A stretch of 64,000 nt of DNA, from assembly GCA_902800525.1 (NCBI GenBank), contig CADCEV010000002.1, positions 31,695 through 95,694 of the forward strand. Direction: 5' to 3'. Positions within the stretch are counted from its first letter, which is position 1, and each line of letters begins with the position of its first letter. Made by a program: the position numbers and the translations under genes. This stretch comes from an uncultured Bacteroidales bacterium. GTDB taxonomy: Bacteria > Bacteroidota > Bacteroidia > Bacteroidales > Paludibacteraceae. Shown piece after piece: positions 19,566 to 30,203 of the stretch. The notes beneath the pieces are model-generated. The model did no database searches. It was not told where the DNA came from and worked only from the letters and a program-made list of their open reading frames with translations.

Positions 19566-20873
19566 TTAATCGACAGATTTAAAAACCCTCAGCCATTGTG
19601 TTTTGAGTTTTCCTGTTCCGCCTGCTTCATTGCCCGGCAGCCAACTCTGTGCTAAGAAGAACATCGGCTCCTTCGGCAGCGTGTTCGGCATACGCAGTAC
19701 TTCCATGTTGTTCACGTACCAAATCAGCTCTGTCTTCGTCCAGCGGAACGTATATACGTGGTACAACGAACGAAGCATACCCGTCAGATCAACCATCTTC
19801 GTGTGAGCGCCATCTACCAATCCCAACTGGTGTACATTGCCGTTAAAATGATACAAAGCTACCATCGGCTTGCCTTGCTTGCCTGTCGTCAGACCGAAGA
19901 AATGGTGACCGATGCCCTGACTACGCACTTTCGCCATGAACATACCGGACTCCTGCATGAACACCTCTTTGGTATTCATCACATCCGATGTGTAGTTGAA
20001 TACATGCTCCACAAAGCCTTTCTTCTCGTCCCAAGCCACGGCTTTCTTGCTCTCCTCGCGCGTCTCTAAGTCCATACGACCCTCGGCAAAGAACGTGTTC
20101 TTGCCGCCGTTATAGGCCTGCAACTCACTCGTGCGTGAGTGACCGTCCTTCATCGCTGGATTGGCATATCCGTAGCCCGGCTTCCAGTTCTTTGAACTCG
20201 ACATATCGTCCTCAAAAGAAGGACGGAACAGCTCAGCCCAATCTATCTTCTCCTCGCGGGACTCGAAATAGAACTTGATATCTTCCGAGTTCGCCAGCTC
20301 CTGATAGCGGTTGTACGTCTTGTACTCCTCCGAGTGCTCCCAGCGTTTGGCATCTGCCCAAAAAGCATTCCGTTTCTGGAAATCCTCCGTCGAGGTCTCC
20401 TTCTCCAGCTCCATCAAATGCTTCAATTCCGGCGAATTAGCCACTTTCTGGTAGTTCTTGTAGAATGCAGAACGGTAGATCATGTTGAACATCCTGCGCT
20501 CGCTCGCGGAAATGGAGTTATCCTCGCGGTTCTGCAGAACGCCGTTTTCTTGCGACTTCAGGAAAGCTTGGAAGGTCTCGTTCTCCAACGCGTACTTATA
20601 TCCTTTCATACGCAATGTGGAACTCAGACGGTCCAAGGTCTTCATCTTGCGGCCTTCATCGGTATCCGAGTACTTGCGGTTCTTCATCTCGCTCATCTTT
20701 TCCTGGAAATTTGATTGCTCGATGATTGCTTTTAACTCTTTGTACTCTGCCAATTCAGGCGATTTCTCTATGGCTCGCCAACGCTTGACACGTTCCTGCA
20801 TGTCGTGAATGTTCTTTTCAAACTGCTCTGCTGAGAGCATTTTTCCGGTCAGTCGGGCTGTAAATAGATTCAT
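19566..20873 (-). CDS. Helical-repeat protein with degenerate GH16-like domain
   Basis: 435 aa with no signal peptide, so probably cytoplasmic. Residues 1-215 are charged and helical, with a recurring pattern such as SPELAEYKELKAIIEQS, SPELKHLMELEKETS and SEDIKFYFESREE. Residues about 220-435 look like a concanavalin-A-type GH16 sandwich: SGMFMAKVRSQGIGHHFFGLTTG, then HVYTFRWTKTELIWYVNNMEVLRMP, then MFFLAQSWLPGN. The GH16 catalytic signature ExDxxE is not found where it should lie; that stretch reads MVALYHFNGN. It is therefore likely a non-catalytic carbohydrate- or protein-binding domain. Between kdsA and LOG in a codirectional run. Confidence 0.7.
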   Translation of the reverse strand: MNLFTARLTGKMLSAEQFEKNIHDMQERVKRWRAIEKSPELAEYKELKAIIEQSNFQEKMSEMKNRKYSDTDEGRKMKTLDRLSSTLRMKGYKYALENETFQAFLKSQENGVLQNREDNSISASERRMFNMIYRSAFYKNYQKVANSPELKHLMELEKETSTEDFQKRNAFWADAKRWEHSEEYKTYNRYQELANSEDIKFYFESREEKIDWAELFRPSFEDDMSSSKNWKPGYGYANPAMKDGHSRTSELQAYNGGKNTFFAEGRMDLETREESKKAVAWDEKKGFVEHVFNYTSDVMNTKEVFMQESGMFMAKVRSQGIGHHFFGLTTGKQGKPMVALYHFNGNVHQLGLVDGAHTKMVDLTGMLRSLYHVYTFRWTKTELIWYVNNMEVLRMPNTLPKEPMFFLAQSWLPGNEAGGTGKLKTQWLRVFKSVD

Positions 20874-20879
20874 ATAATA

Positions 20880-20936
20880 TAACGATTTAACAATTTAACA
20901 AATTAACGGTTTAACGGCTTAACAGTTTAACGAGTT
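20880..20936 (-). repeat. 8-bp periodic array before the GH16-like gene
   Basis: Minus-strand units of the type CTGTTAAG/CCGTTAAA/TTGTTAAA, about six, running from the last codons of the LOG gene to a few bases before the ATG at 20873. Confidence 0.7.
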
Positions 20937-21451
20937 GAATAACTCCTCAAGTGTGTCAACAAAAACAGGCTTGTATGCTTCTTGTTCGGGAATGAAATGC
21001 AGGCCTCGCATCAGTTCGATCTGCTGTTTCAAGGGCTCATAAAAGCCTTTGTAGTTCAGCACATATGTCGGTTTGTGGTGTTCGCCCACGATTGCGGATG
21101 ACACAACATCCATCATCTCGTCCAATGTACCGTAACTGCCCGGCAGACATACCACCACATCCGCCATGTCGCGCATGGCTTGTTTGCGTTCGGACATGCT
21201 CCGGACGCGGTACATCTCGTCGCAGTTATTGGCTTTCCGACCGCAGGAGATGATCCGCGGAGGAATTACTCCGATCACATATCCGCCGGCTGCTTTGGCG
21301 GAATCACTCACGCGGGACATCAGTCCTCCGGTCGCGCCGCCATAAATCAGCACATAGCCGTTCTCGCCGAGCCATGTCCCTAACGCATCCCCAAGTCCCA
21401 AATACTCCTCAGGGATAGCATCCTTTGCCGAACAATATACTGCTACTTTCA

Positions 21452-21452
<1 letters not shown>
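20919..21452 (-). CDS. LOG-family protein
   Basis: 177 aa, Rossmann-like LOG (lysine decarboxylase-like) fold. Nucleotide-binding signatures are YGGATGGLM near residue 38 and PGSYGTLDEMMDV near 105, the latter a variant of PGGxGTxxE with Ser for the second Gly. Characterised relatives are phosphoribohydrolases that cleave nucleoside 5'-monophosphates such as cytokinin ribotides or AMP. The start overlaps the gyrB stop by 1 base. The last codons run into the 8-bp array that precedes the next gene. Confidence 0.9.
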
Positions 21453-23507
<2,055 letters not shown>

Positions 23508-23508
<1 letters not shown>

Positions 23509-25007
23509 CAATTCTTCTTGATTTTGGCTTCTCCGGCGATCACCTGGCTGTTGTTTTGCATGATCGACGCCATATCAACGCCGGTCGCCTCTTTGATCAC
23601 CTCCATCGTCTGCCGCATTACCACAGGCACGTTTCCGCTGATACCCGCAGCCTCGGAGCCGCTCGTACCATACACATGCACGTCATTGATGCTCGTCAAC
23701 GGCTCTGCCACTTTCGCTGCTACTTCCGGCAGAATCTTCACCATCATCTCTGCGATCGCAGCTCCGTTGTATTTCTTGTAAGCCTCGGCTTTCTTATCCA
23801 TCGCAACTGCCTCTGCCTCACCTTTCGCCTTGATTGCAGCTGCTTCCGCTTCTCCGACAGCCTTGATACCCGCTGCCTCTTGCTGTTTAGCGAACAACTC
23901 CGCCTCCGCCTGTGCTTTGATAGCCGCCGCTTTCTGCTCCGCCTCATAACGCTCAGCCTCTGCTTTGCGCTTACGTTGCTCTAATTCTGCCGCTGCGTCG
24001 ATCTCTTTCTGGTACTTGTCCGCATCTGCTTGCTTGTTGATTTTCGCCTCCAACAGTTTCTCCTGGATTGCAATCTCCTGCTCACGGAGTATCTGCTCTT
24101 GTTTGGCTTTCTCCACCTCAGCCTCCACGCTCAGACGGTTGATCTCTTTCTGCCTCTCTTGCTGACGAATCGACTTGGCGGCCTCTGCCTCCACCGTCTT
24201 GACATTGATCTCGCGAGCCTGCTCCTGACGCTGAATCTCGTACGCCGCATCAGCTATCGCCGACTGCGTATCCGCCTGTTTCTTCAGATCTGCCTGCTTA
24301 ACCGCCAACTCGGTATTCTTGATCGCTATCTCTGTCTCAGCTGCCACACGCGCATCATTCGCCTCTTTCGACGCCAATGCCCGAGCTATCGCCACGTCAC
24401 GCTCCGCATTCGCCTTGTTGATCGAAGCCTCTTTCGTGATCTTACACGTGTTATCGGCTCCCAAAGCATGAATCAAACCCTCTCCGTCCGTGATCGACTG
24501 TATGTTACAACTCAGAATCTCAATACCTAATTTCGCCATATCCGGAGCGGCTTTCTCTTGAATCTGGTTCGAGAACCCGTCGCGGTCCACGTTCAACGAA
24601 CGCAGATCCTGCGTTCCGATGATCTCACGCATGTTTCCTTGCAGCGAATCACGGATCTCGGAAGCAATCTGCTCGCGCGTCTTACCTAAGAAGTTCGCAG
24701 CTGCCGTCGCTATCAACTCCGGAGCAATGCGCACTTTCGCTACTGCATCTACATCCACATTGATGAAGTCCGATGTCGGAACGGGTGAATCGGTCTTTAT
24801 ATCCACACTCAACTGACCCAAATACAATTTATCCACCTTCTGTAGTCCCGGAATACGCAGACCACCGGTTCCGATCAGAAATTTCGGCTTGCGACGAGGC
24901 CAACCGGATATTACTAACGCCTGATTCGGAGACGTCTTGACATACGAAAGCACCAGAAGAAGCACTAAGGCTACTACGATGGCAATAATGATTGCGTTCT
25001 CTGACAT
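23508..25007 (-). CDS. Flotillin-family SPFH protein
   Basis: 499 aa from the ATG at 25007; the longer open frame upstream crosses the promoter and is rejected. One N-terminal membrane segment (about 4-24) is followed by an SPFH/band-7 domain (about 30-200: SPNQALVISGWPRRKPKFLIG and GREQ-like KTREQIASEIRDSLQGNMREIIG), then a long Ala/Glu/Lys/Gln coiled coil (about 210-430) with EAxAIKAxGEAE repeats and a flotillin C-terminus. Flotillins scaffold membrane microdomains. No NfeD partner is adjacent. Own promoter at 25093-25124. Confidence 0.94.
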
Positions 25008-25092
25008 AATGGTATCTGTTTTTATGGGTTTATTCCTTATATTATTACGTCCGCGCACAGACATGTTGTACGCGCGCACACGAAATTCGGCA

Positions 25093-25124
25093 CAAAGGTA
25101 CGAAAAAATTTTGACATATGCAAA
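25093..25124 (-). promoter_or_regulatory. Promoter of the flotillin gene
   Basis: Minus strand: -33 TTTGCATATGTCA, 20-bp gap, -7 TACCTTTG followed by TG. Divergent from the tRNA-Glu promoter about 50 bp away. Confidence 0.87.
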
Positions 25125-25170
25125 AAAAATTACAAAAAAATGCAAAAAATGCAAAAAAAATGCTAAAATA

Positions 25171-25202
25171 TTTGCGTATGTCAAGAAAAAGTAGTACCTT
25201 TG
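25171..25202 (+). promoter_or_regulatory. Promoter of tRNA-Glu
   Basis: -33 TTTGCGTATGTCA, A-rich gap, GTAG then -7 TACCTTTG followed by CA; 20-bp spacing. rpsT downstream may be read from it too, since no terminator is seen between. Confidence 0.88.
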
Positions 25203-25244
25203 CACCCGCTTTCCGAAAATTCTTATTTCCGGAGACAAAAGACA

Positions 25245-25286
25245 AATGTCAATTGTCAATTATCAATTGTCAATTATCAATTGTCG
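25245..25286 (+). repeat. 7-bp periodic array before tRNA-Glu
   Basis: Alternating TCAATTG and TCAATTA units, about five, end four bases before the tRNA 5' end. Same type as the array before birA. Confidence 0.7.
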
Positions 25287-25289
25287 CGA

Positions 25290-25361
25290 GGTGCCATCGT
25301 ATAACGGTTAGTACTCAAGATTTTCATTCTTGCAATAGGGGTTCGATTCCCCTTGGCACTA
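25290..25361 (+). tRNA. tRNA-Glu (TTC)
   Basis: 72 nt. The acceptor stem GGTGCCA pairs with TGGCACT (one G-T), the anticodon loop TTTTCAT gives TTC with stem CAAGA/TCTTG, and the T-arm is GGGG-TTCGATT-CCCC. CCA is not encoded. Confidence 0.97.
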
Positions 25362-25440
25362 CAAAGACCTTCCCTAAAGTCAAGTCCAATGGCAAATCCT
25401 CTCAATGCCTACGGATAGTAACTAATGAGTGTTTCGCCTC

Positions 25441-25488
25441 TTAACGTTTTAACAGCTTAACAATTTAACAGCTTAACGTTTTAAAGTG
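25441..25488 (+). repeat. 8-bp periodic array upstream of rpsT
   Basis: Units of the type TTAACAGC/TTAACGTT/TTAACAAT repeat about five times and stop about 27 bp before the rpsT ATG. Confidence 0.7.
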
Positions 25489-25515
25489 CGAAGCACATAA
25501 AAACTAAAAAACAAG

Positions 25516-25770
25516 ATGGCAAATCACAAATCATCTTTGAAGCGTATCCGCCAAACGGCCGCTCGCAAAGCTCACAATCATTACTACGCTAAAACAGCGC
25601 GTAACGCTGTGCGCGACCTTCGTAAAACCACTGACAAAGCTGCAGCAGCTGCTGCCCTGCCTAAAGTAAGTTCTATGTTGGACAAACTGGCTAAGCGTCA
25701 CATCATTCACACGAACAAAGCTGCGAACCTCAAATCAAAGCTCGCTCGTATGATCAACAAATTGGCGTAA
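25516..25770 (+). CDS. rpsT: 30S ribosomal protein S20
   Basis: 84 aa, the standard length. Begins [24 protein letters not shown] and is Lys/Arg/Ala-rich throughout, as expected for this small-subunit protein that binds 16S rRNA helices 9 and 44. The A-rich leader lacks a Shine-Dalgarno site, normal for this phylum. Followed by a strong terminator at 25791-25820. Confidence 0.98.
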   Translation: MANHKSSLKRIRQTAARKAHNHYYAKTARNAVRDLRKTTDKAAAAAALPKVSSMLDKLAKRHIIHTNKAANLKSKLARMINKLA

Positions 25771-25790
25771 TCAGATACGCAAAGGTCAAA

Positions 25791-25820
25791 AGAAGAACCC
25801 CCGTGGTTCTTCTTTTTTTT
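25791..25820 (+). terminator. Terminator of rpsT
   Basis: AGAAGAACC pairs with GGTTCTTCT (9 bp, 4-nt loop) followed by eight T residues. Confidence 0.92.
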
Positions 25821-25874
25821 ATCTCCCCCTTTTTGTCATAAAAGCACTATCCTTGCAAGAAAAATGCACTTTTA

Positions 25875-25906
25875 TTTGCATAATTCAAAAAAAAGTACTA
25901 CCTTTG
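25875..25906 (+). promoter_or_regulatory. Promoter of the AraC-family gene
   Basis: -33 TTTGCATAATTCA, A-tract, -7 TACCTTTG followed by CA; 20-bp gap. The start codon is 27 bp downstream of the box. Confidence 0.87.
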
Positions 25907-25932
25907 CACCGAATTTCAATACTTTTATTAAG

Positions 25933-26778
25933 ATGAAAGAGAATAATATACCTATTGTTGATTGCCCGTATGGCGATTACATGATCGGAGATGCCAGTGG
26001 TAAACTCATGAATGAATACGGCCGTTACCCCTGTAAAATCACCTGCGGTGTCTATGCGCTCCTGGTCCGCGGAACAGCGCACGCTACCATCAACGTCACC
26101 GAGTACGACTTCAAGCAAAACGACGTACTGCTCCTCGAACCCGGCAGTTTCCTCCTGATCCGCGAGTTCTCCGAAGATGCACTCGTCTATTGGATCGTCT
26201 TTGGCAGCAAGTTCCTCGAGAAATATACGGTTAATAACCGCATGTCCCTCTCCTCGTTACAGCTCCATTCGCCCAAAGTCTCCATCAGCGAAAACCACGC
26301 ACAAGTCATGCACAAGATGTACGACACCATCGTCGCTGCCTTGAATGCCACTCCTTCCATGCTCGACACCGAGAAAATGGTACATATCTTCAATCTTCTA
26401 CGCACCTCGTACGCCAAGTACGCACACGAACAGGACGAATACCTCGTCAAACCCCTTGACCGCAAAACGGAGATCTACCAGGACTACTGCCAACTCGTTC
26501 TGCAACATTACCACGAATGGCATCATGTCAGCCAGTATGCGGACGCCATGCGTCTCACATTGCCTCACCTCTGTTCCACTATCAAATCCGTTGGAGAACG
26601 AACAGCCGGTGACATCATCATCGAAGCCATCATCACGGACGCCAAGAGCCAGCTGAAGATCACCAACCGACAGATCAAAGAGATTGCCCTCAATCTCGGT
26701 TTTGACAACGTAGCGTTCTTCAACCGTTTCTTCAAATCCCACGTCGGCGTAACACCCAAATCCTACCGTAACGCGTGA
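25933..26778 (+). CDS. AraC-family transcriptional regulator
   Basis: 281 aa from the ATG at 25933; upstream codons in the same frame cross the promoter. The N-terminal half (about 20-110) is a cupin-like sensor domain (GVYALLVRGTAHATINVTEYDFKQNDVLLLEPGSFLLI). The C-terminal 95 residues are an AraC/XylS double helix-turn-helix: HHVSQYADAMRLTLPHLCSTIKSVGERTAGDIIIEA for the first and QIKEIALNLGFDNVAFFNRFFKSHVGVTPKSYRN for the second. The inducer and targets are unknown; it stands alone with its own promoter, so regulation may be at a distance. Confidence 0.95.
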   Translation: MKENNIPIVDCPYGDYMIGDASGKLMNEYGRYPCKITCGVYALLVRGTAHATINVTEYDFKQNDVLLLEPGSFLLIREFSEDALVYWIVFGSKFLEKYTVNNRMSLSSLQLHSPKVSISENHAQVMHKMYDTIVAALNATPSMLDTEKMVHIFNLLRTSYAKYAHEQDEYLVKPLDRKTEIYQDYCQLVLQHYHEWHHVSQYADAMRLTLPHLCSTIKSVGERTAGDIIIEAIITDAKSQLKITNRQIKEIALNLGFDNVAFFNRFFKSHVGVTPKSYRNA

Positions 26779-26826
26779 TAAGCCGGGTAATACGATAGTT
26801 TCCCAACATTTTTCCCAACTCATAAA

Positions 26827-26858
26827 TTTGCACATATCACTAAAAAGCAGTACCTTTG
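26827..26858 (+). promoter_or_regulatory. Promoter of the lipoprotein at 26918
   Basis: -33 TTTGCACATATCA, A-rich gap, GCAG then -7 TACCTTTG followed by TG; 20-bp spacing. Confidence 0.87.
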
Positions 26859-26917
26859 TGCCGTCAAATCAAACTGGTTTGATGGCACTTATTTTACAAC
26901 TTTATAAATTTACTATT

Positions 26918-27445
26918 ATGAAAAAGAGATTCTTATTTTTATTACTCACGTGTGCGGCTCTGTTTGCTTGCAAACCCGCTGAAGAACCACAAACTAACAC
27001 CATCAGCGAGGAATTGCTGAAGAGTTATTTCCCTTATCAAGAAACGGATAGGATAGCGTTTTTTAACGATCTCATCGGCGATATGAATTATACGGTGGTT
27101 AAAACTTCGTTCTTAAACGAGGAAGGCCAAATGATTCTTACAGTTGTCATGGAAGGTGCAAATATCCGCGGCGATAAATTATGTCATCTCTCACTGCAAG
27201 CAATAGTTACTGATAATCATATCTTAAACATAGGATACAATCAAGCATTGATAAGCGACGATATGATAAACGCGAATAATATTTCATCTTATGCAAGTGG
27301 GACTTTTGTTTATGACGTGCAAAAAGACGGAAATTTGCCCCAAACCATCAAACTATCCAACGAAAGCATCATCAAACAACAGGAAGGCCTGACTTATTTC
27401 CTGGATTATGATTCGGAAAAGTGGTATTTCAAAAAGAGATTGTAA
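26918..27445 (+). CDS. Lipoprotein of unknown function
   Basis: 175 aa from the ATG at 26918. A lipoprotein signal MKKRFLFLLLTCAALFAC places the lipidated Cys at 18, so it is anchored in the envelope. The remainder is a mixed alpha/beta domain with no family I recognise; two stretches, NYTVVKTSFLNEEGQMILTVVMEG and SNESIIKQQEGLTYFLDYDSEKWYFKKRL, look like beta-hairpin-rich segments. It has its own promoter and a terminator directly after the stop, so it is monocistronic and close to the divergent-orientation end of the rfbB operon. Confidence 0.85.
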   Translation: MKKRFLFLLLTCAALFACKPAEEPQTNTISEELLKSYFPYQETDRIAFFNDLIGDMNYTVVKTSFLNEEGQMILTVVMEGANIRGDKLCHLSLQAIVTDNHILNIGYNQALISDDMINANNISSYASGTFVYDVQKDGNLPQTIKLSNESIIKQQEGLTYFLDYDSEKWYFKKRL

Positions 27446-27459
27446 ATAAGCACACATCA

Positions 27460-27490
27460 AAAAAACGCTCACGAAGAGCGTTTTTTTTGT
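27460..27490. terminator. Bidirectional terminator between lipoprotein and rfbB
   Basis: A-run, CGCTC, 5-nt loop, GAGCG, then eight T residues. The A and T runs allow function on both strands for the two convergent genes. Confidence 0.88.
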
Positions 27491-27516
27491 GCTTACGGAC
27501 GATTTCTATAGGTTCA

Positions 27517-28650
27517 TTAACGGTTCTTATACATATCGTCATAATACTTCTCATAATCGCCGGAAGTGATGTTGTCGAGCCATTCCTGATTGTCCAAATA
27601 CCATTGAACGGTCTTCTCGATTCCCTCCTCGAACTGCAAACTCGGCTCCCAGCCAAGTTCTTTTTGCAGCTTCGTCGAGTCGATTGCATAGCGCATATCG
27701 TGTCCCGCACGGTCCGTAACATATGTAATAAGGTCCAAATCTGCTCCTTCAGGACGACCCAATAATTTATCAACCGTCTTGATAATCGTCTTGATAATAT
27801 CGATATTCTTCCACTCGTTAAAACCGCCGATATTATAGGTCTCAGCTATCGTACCTTTATGGAAAATCAAATCAATCGCCCGCGCATGATCCACTACATA
27901 CAACCAATCGCGCACGTTCTCACCCTTGCCATATACAGGCAGCGGCTTGCGATGACGGATATTATTGATAAACAGCGGGATCAACTTCTCCGGAAACTGA
28001 TAAGGACCATAGTTATTCGAGCAGTTGGTTACGATCGTCGGCATGCCATATGTATCATGGAAAGCACGTACGAAATGATCCGAAGAGGCCTTTGAAGCCG
28101 AATACGGCGAGTGAGGATTGTATTTCGTGGTCTCATAGAAGAAATCCTCTCCGTACGCCAAATGATGCTCCGCAGACGAAGCCGTAGTGGTAAACGGCGG
28201 CTCAATACCTTCGGGGTGCGTCAGTTTCAATGCGCCATAGACCTCATCCGTGGAGATGTGATAGAAACGCTTGCCCTCAAACTTCTCCGGCAATGACTCC
28301 CAATACAGTTTCGCAGCCTGCAACATACTCAACGTACCCATTACGTTCGTACGCGCAAAAGTGAACGGATCTTTGATCGAACGGTCCACATGGCTCTCTG
28401 CCGCCAAATGAATAACACCGGTTACGTGCTCTTCTTGCATCAGCGCATAAATCGTGTCAAAATCGCAGATGTCCGCACGTACGAAACGATAATTCGGCTT
28501 GTCCTCAATGTCTTTGAGGTTTGCCAAGTTACCGGCATAAGTCAGTTTGTCCACATTGATAATTCGGTACTCAGGGTACTTGTTCACGAACAGCCGTACT
28601 ACATGGCTTCCGATAAATCCGGCTCCGCCGGTAATAATAATACTTTGCAT
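27517..28650 (-). CDS. rfbB: dTDP-glucose 4,6-dehydratase
   Basis: Second step of dTDP-rhamnose synthesis; NAD-dependent short-chain dehydrogenase fold. 377 aa from the ATG at 28650; codons upstream are A/T repeat. The Rossmann glycine motif is ITGGAGFIGSHVVRLF at the N-terminus, the substrate loop is HLAAESHVDRSI, and the catalytic YxxxK is YSASK with the following SSDHFVRAFHDTYG. The other rml/rfb genes are not adjacent. A 7-bp periodic array lies directly upstream of the start. Confidence 0.97.
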   Translation of the reverse strand: MQSIIITGGAGFIGSHVVRLFVNKYPEYRIINVDKLTYAGNLANLKDIEDKPNYRFVRADICDFDTIYALMQEEHVTGVIHLAAESHVDRSIKDPFTFARTNVMGTLSMLQAAKLYWESLPEKFEGKRFYHISTDEVYGALKLTHPEGIEPPFTTTASSAEHHLAYGEDFFYETTKYNPHSPYSASKASSDHFVRAFHDTYGMPTIVTNCSNNYGPYQFPEKLIPLFINNIRHRKPLPVYGKGENVRDWLYVVDHARAIDLIFHKGTIAETYNIGGFNEWKNIDIIKTIIKTVDKLLGRPEGADLDLITYVTDRAGHDMRYAIDSTKLQKELGWEPSLQFEEGIEKTVQWYLDNQEWLDNITSGDYEKYYDDMYKNR

Positions 28651-28700
28651 ATAATTATGAATTGTAAATTGTTCATTAATTGTAAATTGTGCATTGTGAA
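28651..28700 (-). repeat. 7-bp periodic array before rfbB
   Basis: Minus-strand units ACAATGC, ACAATTT, ACAATTA, ACAATTC in imperfect 7-bp register, ending just before the ATG. Confidence 0.65.
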
Positions 28701-30203
28701 TTACCAATATATCGACGCTGCTTTTGTACGGAAATAATTACTGAAAGCACTTCCATCGTTGCCGCCGGTCAGCAGGCAATACTCTTTATCTCCGTCGTCT
28801 CTTCTTGTCTGGTCAGTAATCGTCATTTCCGTTCCGGTGTCATTGCGTACATAATCCTTCACCAAGTTCTGCAGCGTCTGAATGCGCGCTATCGCAGCGT
28901 CCGGCTCCATATACTCCGGATCTGTGACAATCGTCTTCAGGTAACTCTTATAAGTCTCTTCATACGCCGGAATACTCAGCACTTTTCGTACTAACAACCG
29001 GTCTCCTCCACGGCTTCCCCAATTCAGCGGATCTTGCTTTCCCGAGTCCTGCATACCATTGATCGGCTTGCTCGTTCCAAGCGTGTTATCATAGTCGTAC
29101 GGAATGAAGTAGAACCGATGGTTTTGATCAAAATAGAAATAGTAGTTATTGGCATTCACCCAATAATCATCCCACATTCCAACTGCCACGTTTACAGCCA
29201 AATAGCGCAGGAACAAGTCCACATCCATATGTTCCTCCAAATAACTCTTCAATGCGTCACTACCGCTTGGCAACGGGCGCATCTGTTCCATGAAATCCAC
29301 TAACTCCTGTTGGGCGGCACTCAGGTTCTTCTTATTGGTCTTGAGCGCGTATGAATAAGCATGCTCATCATCCGCCACACCCATTTTGTTGATTCCCCCA
29401 GCATTGAAATCACTCAAGTCCGCCGGACCATTTGAGTTATACGCCGCTTTCCATAGATTGCCTGTTTTGTCCGGCAGTTTACCGTCTTTGTATCTTCCGT
29501 CCCGCCATCCGTTACGCACACCCTCTATCATGGCATACACACCGAAATAAGCCGGTTTGGCATCGCCCTGCACATGGATATACAGCCGGCAATAACTGGC
29601 TCGCGGAGCTGACCACACGCCGAAACGGCGAAAGAGATCATAGCAGAAAATCTCACGGCAGTAAGCCGGATCGCCGTTGAAATACTTGAGTACCACCCGG
29701 TCGCTTCCGAAGAAACGTTCCCCCGAAGCGTACTCCGTGAACTTGACACCGAAATGGCAATGATGCCAATCCGTGTTTTCCGCGTTATGTTTCTGCCCGT
29801 ATTCGCCTTCAGGACGATGTCTGCTGGTGTTTCCACGTGGACGCACTCCCACACTGTCACGCACAAACGTCTGACCGTCTTTCGTGAACGAAAAAGCAGC
29901 AGGCACATAAATGGTGTTGTCCTTGTTCTTGTCGTAGTTGCTCAGATAAGTATTCCAGTCCTCTTCCGTGAAAGTCAGCCGAATCTCCGGAACCGCTGCC
30001 AAATCATATAAATATTCCTGATCGCGATGCTGCGAAGGATTAGTATTGTCTGTCGGATGATTAGTCAGCGAATCTGTCGGATGATTAGTTAGCGAATCTT
30101 TCGGAGTATCAGTCGGCGTGTTGGTCGGAGCGTTATACGGACTACATCCCGCTAACACTACTGCCAGCAGAAACAAGACGCTATAACGAATTTTCTCTTT
30201 CAT
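28701..30203 (-). CDS. CotH-family kinase-like lipoprotein
   Basis: 500 aa. Lipobox LAGC near residue 19, then a Pro/Thr/Asn linker with tandem 8-residue copies SLTNHPTD (24-bp DNA repeats), then a CotH domain: VGVRPRGNTSRH, FFGSDRVVLKYFNGDPAYCREIFCYDLFRRFG, YFGVYAMIEGV, and YYFYFDQNHRFYFIPYDYDNTLG. CotH proteins are atypical protein kinases in spore coats; in Bacteroidetes they are surface lipoproteins with unclear substrates. The start overlaps the birA stop by 4 bases, so both are on one transcript. Confidence 0.9.
   Translation of the reverse strand: MKEKIRYSVLFLLAVVLAGCSPYNAPTNTPTDTPKDSLTNHPTDSLTNHPTDNTNPSQHRDQEYLYDLAAVPEIRLTFTEEDWNTYLSNYDKNKDNTIYVPAAFSFTKDGQTFVRDSVGVRPRGNTSRHRPEGEYGQKHNAENTDWHHCHFGVKFTEYASGERFFGSDRVVLKYFNGDPAYCREIFCYDLFRRFGVWSAPRASYCRLYIHVQGDAKPAYFGVYAMIEGVRNGWRDGRYKDGKLPDKTGNLWKAAYNSNGPADLSDFNAGGINKMGVADDEHAYSYALKTNKKNLSAAQQELVDFMEQMRPLPSGSDALKSYLEEHMDVDLFLRYLAVNVAVGMWDDYWVNANNYYFYFDQNHRFYFIPYDYDNTLGTSKPINGMQDSGKQDPLNWGSRGGDRLLVRKVLSIPAYEETYKSYLKTIVTDPEYMEPDAAIARIQTLQNLVKDYVRNDTGTEMTITDQTRRDDGDKEYCLLTGGNDGSAFSNYFRTKAASIYW
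30047..30120 (-). repeat. 24-bp tandem repeats in the CotH linker
   Basis: Two full and further partial copies of a unit encoding SLTNHPTD / TNTPTDTP in the spacer between the lipid anchor and the CotH domain. The unit is a multiple of 3, so length changes keep the frame. Confidence 0.7.

Noticed and set aside
25007-25259. N-terminal extension of the flotillin ORF
   Set aside because: The extra codons cross the flotillin promoter and the divergent tRNA promoter; homology and the membrane segment start at the ATG at 25007.
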